Shown piece by piece: positions 8,372 through 17,494 of a stretch of 64,000 nucleotides of DNA. Every line of letters begins with the position of its first letter. Within the stretch, counting starts at the first letter, position 1. This stretch comes from Simiduia aestuariiviva. GTDB lineage: Bacteria > Pseudomonadota > Gammaproteobacteria > Pseudomonadales > Cellvibrionaceae. The notes under the pieces are model-generated. The model was given only the letters and a program-made list of their open reading frames with translations, was not told where the DNA came from and did no database searches. Where the stretch lies: assembly GCF_014192475.1 (NCBI RefSeq), contig NZ_JACHXZ010000004.1:361348-425347 (forward strand), read 5' to 3'. The position numbers and the translations under genes are program-made.

Positions 8372-9587
8372 CTGAATTATTGTCGCCTCGACCGTCGCCG
8401 CGGTCTCCTCCGCGATCGCCGTCTACACGGCCACCGCCATCGCGCTCGTCGTCCTCGCCATTGGCATCGGCATCGGCATCGCCCTGCAACAGCACTTGCA
8501 TGGCCGTTTGTTGGCCGGAGGCAAAGCGGGCTAGAACCTTAATATCACCGCCCTTGCGCTGCAATAACATGCGTCGATTGATGACCTTTTCCGCCAGTTG
8601 TACATCGACCGTCAGCCAAAAATACTCTGTACTCACACTCAAGCCTGCAACGTCCAGATTGGCGCCGTTGAGCAACGCTTGAAAATCAGGCTGACTGGCG
8701 AGGTCCGAGCTGGCGGTAAAGCCTGTCTCGCCTCGCCAACTGCCAAAGGCACCCAGATCCTCGGCCTTAAGCGGCACCAGCTGATCGGCGGCGTTCAGAG
8801 TTTGCAATAGTTTAACCTCAGCCACCGTGTTGATGTTAAGGCTAGTGTTAGCTTCAGGCAGAACCGTTATATAAGGCCGAATGGCTTGATAGATTTCCGG
8901 CGTAATGTGCTGGACGAGTTTCAATTCCTCAATGGACTCCATGGCCGCATTGGGCGGCACCCAGGTTACGCCCATTTGCTGGTATTGCAGTGATTCCGCC
9001 CCGCCGTAACCGGTGGGCTCGTCATCGGCATCGAGCCAATCGGCAATGGCCTCGGTTATCATTATTGCTTGGTTAACATCGATAACCAACGGCGGAGGTG
9101 CATTGGGATCAGCCTCTGCTCGGCCGTCTCGATCGGCGCCCGCCTTGCCACCTGCGCCTTGATTGCCATCAAAGGTCTGTAACAACCGAATGAACCGCCG
9201 CTGTGCTTCAGAAAATCGCGTGGGGTCTTGAGGGTTCGGTTTGTCGGCGATCGGGCTTTGCAAATTGTTGATATTAAACACTGCTTGCGCGTCGGCTAGC
9301 GCGCCGGAAATGGCACCGCCCTCTACGCTGTAGCTGGCGCCACCGGGAAAGGCCCAATCTTCTTGCAAGTGGTCTAATTCACCATTTTCCGCGTCGGTTT
9401 TCAGCAGCCGCGCCGCCATGTCGATCATCGAATCGGCATAGACTTCTTGCTGCGCGCCGTACAAGCGATTTTCCGCCCGCGCCTGTACCAGCATCATTTG
9501 ACTGGCATAATTGACCGCCAAAGTGGCCACCAACGCCACGATGAGTAGCGCCAGTATCAACACGGCCCCCCGCTGACGCGCCTTCAA
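8358..9587 (-). CDS. gspK: Type II secretion minor pseudopilin K, with an unusual acidic Gly/Arg tail
   Basis: GspK caps the pseudopilus tip together with GspI and GspJ. The 409-residue product has the prepilin N-terminus RGAVLILALLIVALVATLAV, recognised by the prepilin peptidase. The large alpha domain typical of GspK follows, including FNINNLQ and the NINTV motif. Residues about 368-409 are odd: a low-complexity tail of Asp, Gly, Arg and Asn (for example DADADANGEDDERDGGG) with no counterpart in GspK proteins I know. It could bind Ca2+ or be a repeat expansion. Its start overlaps the end of gspJ by four bases. Confidence 0.93.
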   Translation of the reverse strand: MKARQRGAVLILALLIVALVATLAVNYASQMMLVQARAENRLYGAQQEVYADSMIDMAARLLKTDAENGELDHLQEDWAFPGGASYSVEGGAISGALADAQAVFNINNLQSPIADKPNPQDPTRFSEAQRRFIRLLQTFDGNQGAGGKAGADRDGRAEADPNAPPPLVIDVNQAIMITEAIADWLDADDEPTGYGGAESLQYQQMGVTWVPPNAAMESIEELKLVQHITPEIYQAIRPYITVLPEANTSLNINTVAEVKLLQTLNAADQLVPLKAEDLGAFGSWRGETGFTASSDLASQPDFQALLNGANLDVAGLSVSTEYFWLTVDVQLAEKVINRRMLLQRKGGDIKVLARFASGQQTAMQVLLQGDADADANGEDDERDGGGRVDGDRGGDRGDGRGDNNSDDKR

Positions 9588-10348
9588 TTTTCAATGCCCA
9601 ATAACATAACGCGCCGCACTTCGCCCACATTTTGCAATTCAATGACGACTTCCACTGCCTGTGGCAGCGGATTCGCGTTGCTGCCACCGGAACGACTGGC
9701 GGCGGGCGGCCAGGTCTCTGACCAACTGCTGTCGTTGGCCGACGCGCTGCCCGCTGCAAGATACCGCATCTGCAAATTATCCACTTGTGTCACCAGCCGC
9801 CGCGCGAGCGAAACATCTTCGTAAAACACGGCATCGGACGGCGGATTATCGCCAAAAACTTCGTTATCGATGGGCCGAAAAAAACGCCAGATCGCGCCCT
9901 TGTGCCACGCGTAAGTCACATGCTGTAAGTCACTGCGCGGGCGCACACCAAAATTTACCCAATCGCCGCGCACCAGTTGCAGAAAGCGGTGATCAGTATC
10001 TATATCCGCCAAAAGATTTTTGCGCTGCTGCTTGATGTCCTGCGTTTCAAAGGCCTCGCCATAGCCTAAAAACGTATCATCGGCAGTGGCGGTCGCGCCG
10101 GACAAACTTTGACTCACCGCCTCTGACTGAAAATTAAAGTCGCGCCCTATGCGCACGGTGCGCAAGTCCTGCTCAAGCACGAGAAAAAAACGATCCAGTT
10201 CCGCCAATTGATCACTCAGGTTTTTGCCGCGCTCCATCGCCGTGGTCGCCGAGCTGAGTGATTGCACCGCCAATGTCGCAATAATGGCGGCGATAAAAAT
10301 CGCGATGAGTACTTCAACCAAGGTGAAGCCGCGCACTCGCCTACTCAT
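9584..10348 (-). CDS. gspJ: Type II secretion minor pseudopilin J
   Basis: The product has the class III prepilin signal MSRRVRGFTLVEV, cut after the Gly, and a hydrophobic helix. The C-terminal beta domain typical of GspJ contains DNLQMRYLAAG, and the end reads AVEVVIELQNVGEVRRVMLL. I chose the ATG at 10348, overlapping the gspI stop by eight bases. A frame extension to 10363 would need a TTG and would add residues before the normally short basic leader. GspJ forms the tip complex with GspI and GspK. It sits in the usual H-I-J-K order. Confidence 0.93.
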   Translation of the reverse strand: MSRRVRGFTLVEVLIAIFIAAIIATLAVQSLSSATTAMERGKNLSDQLAELDRFFLVLEQDLRTVRIGRDFNFQSEAVSQSLSGATATADDTFLGYGEAFETQDIKQQRKNLLADIDTDHRFLQLVRGDWVNFGVRPRSDLQHVTYAWHKGAIWRFFRPIDNEVFGDNPPSDAVFYEDVSLARRLVTQVDNLQMRYLAAGSASANDSSWSETWPPAASRSGGSNANPLPQAVEVVIELQNVGEVRRVMLLGIEN

Positions 10349-10706
10349 TGAACACCGCCACAACTGAGCTCAAGGTTTCATCGGGCGACAAACCTACCAA
10401 CACTTCAATTTGCTGTGCTTGAATATCGGGGAAGCGCGTTGTGGTAGCGCGCCAATACCAGCGCGCGCCCCCCATCTCCACATCACCAGATTCCGAATCG
10501 CCGATACTCGCGTTGGGTTCGCGCTTGCGCAGTCGGTATTCAACGATTTTGTTTTGTGCCACGTAGAGCGCCAAGGTTTTGTTGCGCAACAGTGCCTGGC
10601 TATCCGTCTGGGCCTGCATTTGCCCCATCAACGCCGGTAGCGCCAAGCCCACTACCATGAGCGCCACCAACACTTCGACCAGACTAAAACCGCGCTCACG
10701 GTTCAT
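10341..10706 (-). CDS. gspI: Type II secretion minor pseudopilin I
   Basis: The 121-residue product starts MNRERGFSLVEVLVALMVVG, a standard prepilin leader and helix, followed by the short GspI domain (LALYVAQNKIVEYRLRKREP, then GGARWYWRATTTRFPDIQAQ). I chose the ATG at 10706; the longer frame to 10730 begins with GTG and places eight extra residues before the leader. The start lies inside the end of gspH, so the minor pseudopilin genes overlap one another throughout. GspI nucleates pseudopilus assembly with GspJ and GspK. Confidence 0.93.
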   Translation of the reverse strand: MNRERGFSLVEVLVALMVVGLALPALMGQMQAQTDSQALLRNKTLALYVAQNKIVEYRLRKREPNASIGDSESGDVEMGGARWYWRATTTRFPDIQAQQIEVLVGLSPDETLSSVVAVFNE

Positions 10707-11196
10707 AGCTGTCTGCCTGCACCAAATCACCGGTCACATCCACGGCAATTAATCCAATGGGCCGATCTTGATGTGCGAATCGCAGCTCAAAATTAGATAT
10801 TTCTCCACTGCCACTGAACACCACTTGCGGCGTCTGCGCCCTCTTGGCCAGCTGAACGGGTTGATCGTCAATGCGCAGCTCAAGCTGGAGACTACTGGGC
10901 AGCTCGCCGTCCACAAAGGGCTCCTCCGCTGGCACCCATGCGCCAGCGCGCAGGCGTCGCCACGTCAAGCCGATATCACCTTCAATGGTGGTTTCCATCT
11001 GCAAGCCCAGTAAATCACCTTGCAACGCTGCGCTTTCGTCCGCAAAACGCAATAGTCGATAGGTTTGGTCAACATACTGGCGCGCCTTGCGCTCCTCATT
11101 GCCACCGAGATTCAAATCCACCATGCCGATGGCGAGGCCGATTAACATCAGCACCACCATCAATTCGATGAGTGTGAATCCACGCTGATGGCGCAC
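10696..11196 (-). CDS. gspH: Type II secretion minor pseudopilin H
   Basis: The 166-residue product begins MRHQRGFTLIELMVVLMLIG, a prepilin leader with peptidase site after the Gly and Glu at +5. The GspH beta domain follows, with YRLLRFADESAALQGDLLG. It starts four bases after the gspG stop. GspH belongs to the minor pseudopilins that connect the tip to the major GspG shaft. Sequence and position are ordinary for the family. Confidence 0.92.
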   Translation of the reverse strand: MRHQRGFTLIELMVVLMLIGLAIGMVDLNLGGNEERKARQYVDQTYRLLRFADESAALQGDLLGLQMETTIEGDIGLTWRRLRAGAWVPAEEPFVDGELPSSLQLELRIDDQPVQLAKRAQTPQVVFSGSGEISNFELRFAHQDRPIGLIAVDVTGDLVQADSYEP

Positions 11197-11200
11197 GCTA

Positions 11201-11653
11201 TTAAGACTCGAAATCGCTCATGGATTGCCAGTTGCCGATGTCGGCGTTCTGGCCTTCACCGCCAGCCACGCCATCGGCACCCAGAGTATAGATATCCACC
11301 GTGCCGTGCTCGCCGGGGCTAATATACAAATAGGCATTGCCCCACGGATCTTTTGGCAGCGAATCCAAATAGCCATTTGCAGGGTAGCGCTTGGGAATCG
11401 GGTCCAGCGATGGCTTGCTTACCAACGCATCCAATCCCTGTTCACTGGTGGGATAGGAAAAATTATCCAATCGATAGGATTTCAGCGATGTCTCTATGGC
11501 TTTGAAATCCGCAAACACTTTTTGAACACGCGCGCTATCGGCCCGATCCAGTACGTTGGGCGCAACGATACTGATGAGCAGGCCCAGTATTACCAGCACC
11601 ACCATAATTTCAATTAAACTGAAACCGCGTTGCGCAGCATTAATCCTATTCAT
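11201..11653 (-). CDS. gspG: Type II secretion major pseudopilin G
   Basis: The 150-residue product has the prepilin leader MNRINAAQRGFSLIEIMVVL and the strongly conserved GspG body: ADSARVQKVFADFKAIETSL, YRLDNFSYPTSEQGLDALV, GYLDSLPKDPWGNAYLY and a C-terminal acidic loop with DGVAGGEGQNADIGNW, where family members bind Ca2+. It is the shaft subunit of the pseudopilus that pushes folded proteins through the GspD channel. Length matches the family. Confidence 0.96.
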   Translation of the reverse strand: MNRINAAQRGFSLIEIMVVLVILGLLISIVAPNVLDRADSARVQKVFADFKAIETSLKSYRLDNFSYPTSEQGLDALVSKPSLDPIPKRYPANGYLDSLPKDPWGNAYLYISPGEHGTVDIYTLGADGVAGGEGQNADIGNWQSMSDFES

Positions 11654-11667
11654 ATTGTGTCCCTCGT

Positions 11668-12900
11668 TTACACCATTGTGTTCATTTCAAATATCGGCAG
11701 TAAAATTGCCATGACGATACCGGTGACCAGCACGCCCATTACGACCACCACCAGCGGCTCCATAATGCCGAGCGCGGAAGCCAGTCGCCATTCCAATTCG
11801 CGATCCATGTTGCGCGCCGCGTGCTCCAGCTGTTTATCGAGATCGCCACTGGATTCACCGCTGGCTGTCATTTGTACGAGCAACGGTGGAAACAATTTTG
11901 TTTTTTCCATGGCGCGCGAAAGTGATGAGCCCTCCTGCACGTCTACCGCTAGCTTTTCGCTGGCGCGCGCCATGACCGCATTGGTCATGACTTGGGTAGA
12001 TATTTTTATTGCATCGAGCAGTGGTACACCACTGCCGGTCAACAGACTTAAGGTTGATGCAAAGCGCGCGGAGTTAATTTGCGCACTGATCTCGCCGAAG
12101 ACCGGCATCGACAAAATCATGTTGTGCCAAGCGAGCGTACGCGAAGGTTTTTGCAGCCACTTTTGCACGCCCATTATGGCGAGCAACAGGGCCAACATGG
12201 TCCACAATCCCCAGCGACTCAAATAATTGCTCACGCTAATCAATACTTTTGTGAGTGTTGGCAATTCTCTGGAGCTGTGGGCAAACACCTGCGTCAATTC
12301 TGGTACCACGAAGGTCATCAGCATACCGATAACACCCACGCTCACCACCAACAACACCACCGGATAAATCATTGCCATTTTGACCCGCTGACGGGTTTCA
12401 AAGGTGGACTCTGTATACGCGGCTAATCGCTCCAGTACCGGCCCCAAATAACCTGCACTTTCGCCTGCGCGCACCAATGCCCGGTACATACTGTCGAAGG
12501 CATAGGGTGCCTCTGCCAGCGCTTGGGCAAAGCTGTGGCCCTCCAAAACGCGCGAGCGCACCTGCAAAATCATTTCTTTCAACGGTTGCTTGCGCTGTTG
12601 ATTAGCGGTGCTTTGCAACGCTTCCACCAGCGGCATGCCAGAGTTGAGTAACGAACTCAATTGGCGCGTCAACACCGTTAAATCAGAGTCTTTTATGCGC
12701 CGGTGAAACTTGGGCAGCTGAAAACTAAACCCGGTGCTGGCACTGCCTTCGGCGGCATTGCGACCCGCGGGCTTGACGCTGATGGGCTTGAGGTTGCGCG
12801 CGCGCAAATCGGCGCGCACGGCGCGTTCGGAATCGCCCTCTATCACGCCTTTTTGTTGGCGCCCCTGTGCGTCTATGGCTTGGTAGGAAAAGGCTGGCAT
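11668..12900 (-). CDS. gspF: Type II secretion inner-membrane platform protein F
   Basis: GspF is the polytopic protein at the centre of the inner-membrane platform. The 410-residue product has two related T2SSF domains (roughly residues 75-195 and 275-395) with the repeated pattern LTRQLSSLLNSGMPLVEALQ and ASTLSLLTGSGVPLLDAIKI. Three hydrophobic segments lie near residues 170-195, 220-245 and 380-402. It begins with the usual MPAFSYQAIDAQGRQQKG. It follows gspE after a three-base gap. Confidence 0.96.
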   Translation of the reverse strand: MPAFSYQAIDAQGRQQKGVIEGDSERAVRADLRARNLKPISVKPAGRNAAEGSASTGFSFQLPKFHRRIKDSDLTVLTRQLSSLLNSGMPLVEALQSTANQQRKQPLKEMILQVRSRVLEGHSFAQALAEAPYAFDSMYRALVRAGESAGYLGPVLERLAAYTESTFETRQRVKMAMIYPVVLLVVSVGVIGMLMTFVVPELTQVFAHSSRELPTLTKVLISVSNYLSRWGLWTMLALLLAIMGVQKWLQKPSRTLAWHNMILSMPVFGEISAQINSARFASTLSLLTGSGVPLLDAIKISTQVMTNAVMARASEKLAVDVQEGSSLSRAMEKTKLFPPLLVQMTASGESSGDLDKQLEHAARNMDRELEWRLASALGIMEPLVVVVMGVLVTGIVMAILLPIFEMNTMV

Positions 12901-12903
12901 AGG

Positions 12904-14340
12904 TTAACTTAGCGTCGTCACGCGCAAGACTTCTTCCACGCTGGTTTCGCCGGCGATGATGCGCGCCTTGCCCGCATCGAGAATGGAAGGGCTAAACTGA
13001 CGGGCGTAGGCAAGCATCGTTTGTTCGCCGGCACCCTCGTGAATCAACTGGCGCATTTGCTCGTCAATCACGATATGTTCGTAGATGCCCAGCCGCCCTC
13101 TATAGCCAGTATTGCCACACAAATCGCAGCCCTTGGCAGAAAATATTTCCACCTCGGGCTCAAAACCCAACTGCTCGCACTCCGCCGGCGAGGGCTTGTG
13201 GGGTTGCTTGCATTCGCACAGTCGGCGCACCAACCGTTGAGCCATGATCAAATCTAAACTGGACGACAATAAAAAGGCTTCGACGCCCATGTCGAGCAGT
13301 CGGGTCACTGCGCCAATTGCGGTATTGGTGTGCAAGGTCGACAGCACCAAGTGGCCGGTTAGCGACGATTGCACAGCGATGCTGGCGGTTTCTCCGTCGC
13401 GAATTTCGCCGATCATTACCACGTCTGGATCTTGTCGCAGAATGGCGCGCAATCCGCGCACAAATGTCATGGTGGCCTTGGCATTGACCTGTGTTTGCGC
13501 GATACCCGGCAGCAAGTATTCCACCGGGTCTTCAATGGTCATGATGTTGCGCGACCGGTCATTAATTTCTGTCAAGCCGGCATACAGGCTGGTGGTTTTA
13601 CCAGAGCCGGTGGGACCCGTAACTAAAATGATACCGTGCGGTTTTTTCAGTGCGCCGGCAAAGGCGTTATGGGTTTTTGTGGGCATCTGCAGTTGGTGCA
13701 ATTTCAACGCGCCTGCGGCTTGATCTAAAATACGCAGTACCGCGCGCTCACCGTAGGCCGACGGCAAGGTGCTCACGCGAATATCGATGGTATGCCCTGC
13801 CAAGGTCACCGACATGCGACCATCTTGCGGCAAGCGTTTTTCGGCAATGTCCAATCGCGCCATGACTTTGATGCGCGAGTTAATCAACGGCGCCAACTGG
13901 GCTTTGGCCTGCAGCACTTCATTGAGCACGCCGTCAACGCGAAAGCGCACGGCGACGCGGTCTTCACAGGGTTCCAAGTGAATATCGGACGCCTTGGCTT
14001 TCAGTGCTTGCGCGAGAATTGCGTTAATGAGACGAATGACCGGCGCATCGTTATTGCCCGCCAACAGGTCACCCTCTTCGGGAATGTCGTCGACCAGTTG
14101 CGACAAATCCATATCGGCCACGGCTTGTTGCGCGGCATCGGAATCGTCGTGATAAACGTCCTTCAAACGTTGCTTAAAATCCGCCTCGGGAATTTCCACC
14201 AACGTCAGTGGCTCGCCACCAAAATGGCGTTGCAATTCGGCGATCACTTGGTAATTGATTCCGGGCTTGTGCAACAGCTCGCCATCGGTACTCAACACCC
14301 CGTGGGTTTGTGCGTAGCTAAAAGGCAATAACTCGCTCAT
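12904..14340 (-). CDS. gspE: Type II secretion assembly ATPase E
   Basis: GspE is the hexameric ATPase driving pseudopilus assembly. The 478-residue product has a short N-terminal domain that binds GspL. The ATPase core has Walker A GPTGSGKTTSLYAGL, the Asp box IMTIEDPVEY, Walker B RQDPDVVMIGEIRDGETA and the His box HLVLSTLHTNTA. A zinc-binding tetracysteine element near the C-terminus uses the pairs in LCECKQ and GCDLCG. It starts five bases after gspD ends. Confidence 0.97.
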   Translation of the reverse strand: MSELLPFSYAQTHGVLSTDGELLHKPGINYQVIAELQRHFGGEPLTLVEIPEADFKQRLKDVYHDDSDAAQQAVADMDLSQLVDDIPEEGDLLAGNNDAPVIRLINAILAQALKAKASDIHLEPCEDRVAVRFRVDGVLNEVLQAKAQLAPLINSRIKVMARLDIAEKRLPQDGRMSVTLAGHTIDIRVSTLPSAYGERAVLRILDQAAGALKLHQLQMPTKTHNAFAGALKKPHGIILVTGPTGSGKTTSLYAGLTEINDRSRNIMTIEDPVEYLLPGIAQTQVNAKATMTFVRGLRAILRQDPDVVMIGEIRDGETASIAVQSSLTGHLVLSTLHTNTAIGAVTRLLDMGVEAFLLSSSLDLIMAQRLVRRLCECKQPHKPSPAECEQLGFEPEVEIFSAKGCDLCGNTGYRGRLGIYEHIVIDEQMRQLIHEGAGEQTMLAYARQFSPSILDAGKARIIAGETSVEEVLRVTTLS

Positions 14341-14345
14341 GACTG

Positions 14346-16397
14346 TTACTGGCCCTGCTCAACTTCTTGCTTATCTGCGCCAGGCATAATAAATAGACTT
14401 TGATCGCGATCGTCCCACGTCTGCATTTTTGTTTGCTTGGGCGCGCGGAAAAACAGCTCGCTGTCGCTGGCAGATTTCTGCTGCAAATCGTAGATGTATT
14501 TATATTTTTCAGCGGTGGCGCCACGCAAGCTGTCGTCATCGCGAATGATGGTAGCGCGAATGAAAACCATCAAATTGCTTTTAACCACTTTAGTGGAATT
14601 AGAGCGAAACAAGCGGCCCAATAAAGGTATGTCACCCATAATTGGCACTTTTTGTTCGCCCGTTTGTAGGTCGTCTTTCATCAGTCCGCCCAACACAACC
14701 ACTTCACCGTCAGCGGCGAGAATACGGGTTTCAATGGTGCGCTTGTTGGTAATCAAATCGGAGGCCGACACCGAGGTATTGCCTGCGATGCTGGAGACTT
14801 CCTGTTTGATCTCCATCACCACCGAATTGCCTTCGTTAATGTGCGGCGTCACCTCCAGCATAATGCCTACGTTTTCACGCTGAATCGTTTGGAAGGGGTT
14901 GGCACCACCGCTGCCCCCGCCCGTGCCCGGATTGGAAAATGAACCCGTCACAAAGGGAACATTTTGACCCACGTTAATGGTGGCGGTGTGGTTGTCTGAG
15001 GTGAGCAAACTCGGTGTCGATAAAATATTGGCATCGGTTTGTTTTTGCAGGGCGTTGATCAACACTAAAAAGTCATTGTTACCACCTGTGCTCAATTGGC
15101 CCAAGGTCTGACCTTCCACAGCGTTTGCCAAGCCCGCCAAGGTACCGATAATGCCCGCTTCATTTTCTTTGCCAGGGTCTAATTCGCCGGCGCCGGCCAG
15201 GGAACCGTTCCTCAGCGACGAGGTGCTAAAGGCGCCGTTGTTGTTGCCAAATAACCATTGAATTCCCAGCTCTTTCGAGTTGTCGTCCAACATTTCCACG
15301 ATGATGGCCTCTACCAACACCTGCGCGCGCCGGATGTCCAAGCGTGCGATAACGGCCTTTAGCGACTCGAGTGTGGCGGGGTCGGCGGTGATCAGTAGCG
15401 AATTGGTGTCTTCGTCGGCCTCAACGCTGGTTTCAGTGTTCGTCGCGCCTTCGGTTTTGTCCAACTTGGACATGTTTTTCACCACATTGGTGAGCACGGT
15501 GGCGACCTGTTTTGCCTCGGCGTATTCGAGGTAGATCACCTGCACATTGCCGCTTTGCTGTTGCGGCATATCGAGGCGGGCAATCAGTTGCTTCATTTTT
15601 GTGCGCGACAGGTCGTCACCGGAGATTAATATGCCGTTCGAGCGCTTGTCGGCCACGAACATTGGCGCATTGTCGTTGCCCGCCTTGCCTGCCTCCTGGC
15701 GCTGGAGTTGCGTCAAAATGCGCACTAAATCTTCCGCGCCGGCGTGTTTCAGGTGCACCAGCTCAGTGGTGAATACCGCGGCGCGGTCAATGCGATCAAT
15801 CACATCCTGCAGGCGCGCGATGTTGGCTTCGGTATCGGTAATAATAATGGCGTTGCTGGGGTCATAGGCCGCCATGTGGGCGTGCTGTGGCACCATTGGA
15901 CGCAGCACGGGCAAGGCCTTGGACGCCGCCACATTTTTCAACTGTATGACCTGGGTGATCATGCCGTCGTTGCCACGCTTGGCTGAATCTTTTACTTCCA
16001 GCGGCAGGCTGCGCGCTTCTTTTGAACTGACTATGCGAGTCACATTGCCAGATTCAATGGCGGCAAAACCGTGTACATCCAACACGGCTAAAAATAAATT
16101 ATAGAGTTCCTCTGCGTCCATTTGCTTGGAGGAAATGACTTTTATCCGGCCTTTTACCGCGGGGTCGACAATGAATGTTTTACCCGTGGTATCGGCCACA
16201 TACTTGACCACTTCCTGAATGTCAGCATCTTTGAAGTTGACGGTATAGACAGGACCGGCGGCTTCGACGGGCAGGGTCAGTAAGCTGGCCACCAACAGTG
16301 CGCTGGCAAAAAATTGGGAGGTCTTATGCACGGCTTTATTCACAATGATCTTCTTATTACCGGTTTTTTTCATTGGTGTATCTCTAGGACATTTCAT
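14346..16397 (-). CDS. gspD: Type II secretion outer-membrane secretin D
   Basis: GspD forms the outer-membrane channel. The 683-residue frame has a signal peptide ending near VEA, the N0 domain (YTVNFKDADIQEVVKYVADT), N1-N3 repeats (with VIQLKNVAASKALPVLRPM and VHLKHAGAEDLVRILTQLQ), and the C-terminal secretin domain with LSTPSLLTSDNHTATINVG, VPFVTGS and GGLMKDDLQ. The first ATG (16397) overlaps the gspC stop as ATGA; a second ATG at 16373 gives a more compact signal peptide (MKKTGNKK) and is equally possible. No pilotin gene was recognised nearby. Confidence 0.96.
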   Translation of the reverse strand: MKCPRDTPMKKTGNKKIIVNKAVHKTSQFFASALLVASLLTLPVEAAGPVYTVNFKDADIQEVVKYVADTTGKTFIVDPAVKGRIKVISSKQMDAEELYNLFLAVLDVHGFAAIESGNVTRIVSSKEARSLPLEVKDSAKRGNDGMITQVIQLKNVAASKALPVLRPMVPQHAHMAAYDPSNAIIITDTEANIARLQDVIDRIDRAAVFTTELVHLKHAGAEDLVRILTQLQRQEAGKAGNDNAPMFVADKRSNGILISGDDLSRTKMKQLIARLDMPQQQSGNVQVIYLEYAEAKQVATVLTNVVKNMSKLDKTEGATNTETSVEADEDTNSLLITADPATLESLKAVIARLDIRRAQVLVEAIIVEMLDDNSKELGIQWLFGNNNGAFSTSSLRNGSLAGAGELDPGKENEAGIIGTLAGLANAVEGQTLGQLSTGGNNDFLVLINALQKQTDANILSTPSLLTSDNHTATINVGQNVPFVTGSFSNPGTGGGSGGANPFQTIQRENVGIMLEVTPHINEGNSVVMEIKQEVSSIAGNTSVSASDLITNKRTIETRILAADGEVVVLGGLMKDDLQTGEQKVPIMGDIPLLGRLFRSNSTKVVKSNLMVFIRATIIRDDDSLRGATAEKYKYIYDLQQKSASDSELFFRAPKQTKMQTWDDRDQSLFIMPGADKQEVEQGQ

Positions 16398-17284
16398 TCT
16401 AGAGAAATATTAATTTCTGTTTCTTCGCCACCGCGCAATACGGTAAGCCTTGCCGAGCGCGCGCTGCGCAGGGACTTGGCCACTTGAATGGCGGTGGCTT
16501 GATCGGCCATGGGCGTGCCATTAACCGCGGTGACAATGTCGCCAGCTTGTAAGCCCATGGCATCAAAGACGTCCCGATCGCGCCCGGGCCGCACTTCAAA
16601 ACCCATGACCTCGGCACCCTCACGCTTGAGGCTAATCTTCACAACATCGGCCAGAGACTTAGCGGTGAGATCTCGGGTGTCGGCATAGCGCTGGGCGACG
16701 TCGCGCGAGATTTTAGCACTGGCGCGCAATTGCTTTGGAGGTGCCGCAGCGGGCGTGGGCTTGGCGCGCTCTGACTTATCGTACAGCCACAACAATTCAT
16801 ACCGCCCATTGTTCTCTATCACAACGCGGTCGGAGAGGACTTTACTCAGCTTTACATTGGCGCCACCCGGCAGCGCATCGCCAATGGCATAGAGGTCTTG
16901 CGCCGAGCCATTGGCGATTATGGCTTTGTCGAGTTTGGCATCACCGGTAGCGATGACCCCCTGTAGCTGCAACTGCAGCCGAGTTTCCTGCGCCTCATCC
17001 TCGATGGAGGGCGCGAAGGATTCCTCAACCGGCTCTTCAGCGGCTTTGCCAAAGGGGTTGAGTTGGGCAAAAGCGTCGATATCCAGTGCTTGTGCTGCGG
17101 GCTCTGCGGTTAACAGCGGCAAATTTACCGACTGGCCTTCGGCCACAAACGCAGAGGGTTGAGCGGCGAGCAACCAGACCAACTTGGCCAGGCTGTAGGT
17201 AAACCAAAGTACGAGTAATAACAGGCCGACGCGCTGCCACCAAATGGCGGGCACTGCGAGCAGTCGGGCGAGCCATTGGCTCAA
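16394..17284 (-). CDS. gspC: Type II secretion inner-membrane protein C with PDZ domain
   Basis: GspC connects the inner-membrane platform to the secretin. The product has one transmembrane segment near residues 17-40 (RVGLLLLVLWFTYSLAKLVW), the periplasmic homology region (TRLQLQLQGVIATGDAKLDK, then AIIANGSAQDLYAIGD) and a C-terminal PDZ domain (GLQAGDIVTAVNGTPMADQA). No in-frame ATG or GTG exists near the start. The listed start is TTG at 17284, which lacks a ribosome site. An ATT at 17326, seven bases after a GAGGG (17334-17338), would add 14 residues and has better spacing. The operon promoter should lie in 17327-17494. Confidence 0.92.
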   Translation of the reverse strand: MSQWLARLLAVPAIWWQRVGLLLLVLWFTYSLAKLVWLLAAQPSAFVAEGQSVNLPLLTAEPAAQALDIDAFAQLNPFGKAAEEPVEESFAPSIEDEAQETRLQLQLQGVIATGDAKLDKAIIANGSAQDLYAIGDALPGGANVKLSKVLSDRVVIENNGRYELLWLYDKSERAKPTPAAAPPKQLRASAKISRDVAQRYADTRDLTAKSLADVVKISLKREGAEVMGFEVRPGRDRDVFDAMGLQAGDIVTAVNGTPMADQATAIQVAKSLRSARSARLTVLRGGEETEINISLE

Positions 17285-17409
17285 GCCCGGCGGCAGTTTC
17301 GGCGACGTTCCGGAAAAGGCGTTAATGATACAACCCTCGATGATTTTATTGTGGATTATCTAGCATTCAAGGCGGGCACATCATAACAGGATGTTGCTGT
17401 ATGCAGTTA

Positions 17410-17468
17410 CCTTGTCGTAGACCCGACAAGGCACCACAGATTAGCAGGGGCCAGCGCGCTAGCCCCTG
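17410..17468 (-). terminator. Two inverted repeats after the DUF1501-like gene
   Basis: Two hairpins lie just past the end of the haem/Tat operon on the minus strand. The first is CAGGGGC (17445-17451) with GCCCCTG (17462-17468). The second is CCTTGTCG (17410-17417) with CGACAAGG (17424-17431), an eight-pair perfect stem with a six-base loop. Neither has a clear run of T after it on either strand, so intrinsic termination is unproven. The second hairpin also lies upstream of gspC and could be part of its control region. Confidence 0.35.
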
Positions 17469-17494
17469 AATATGACAGAAGGGTTATAGAAGAA

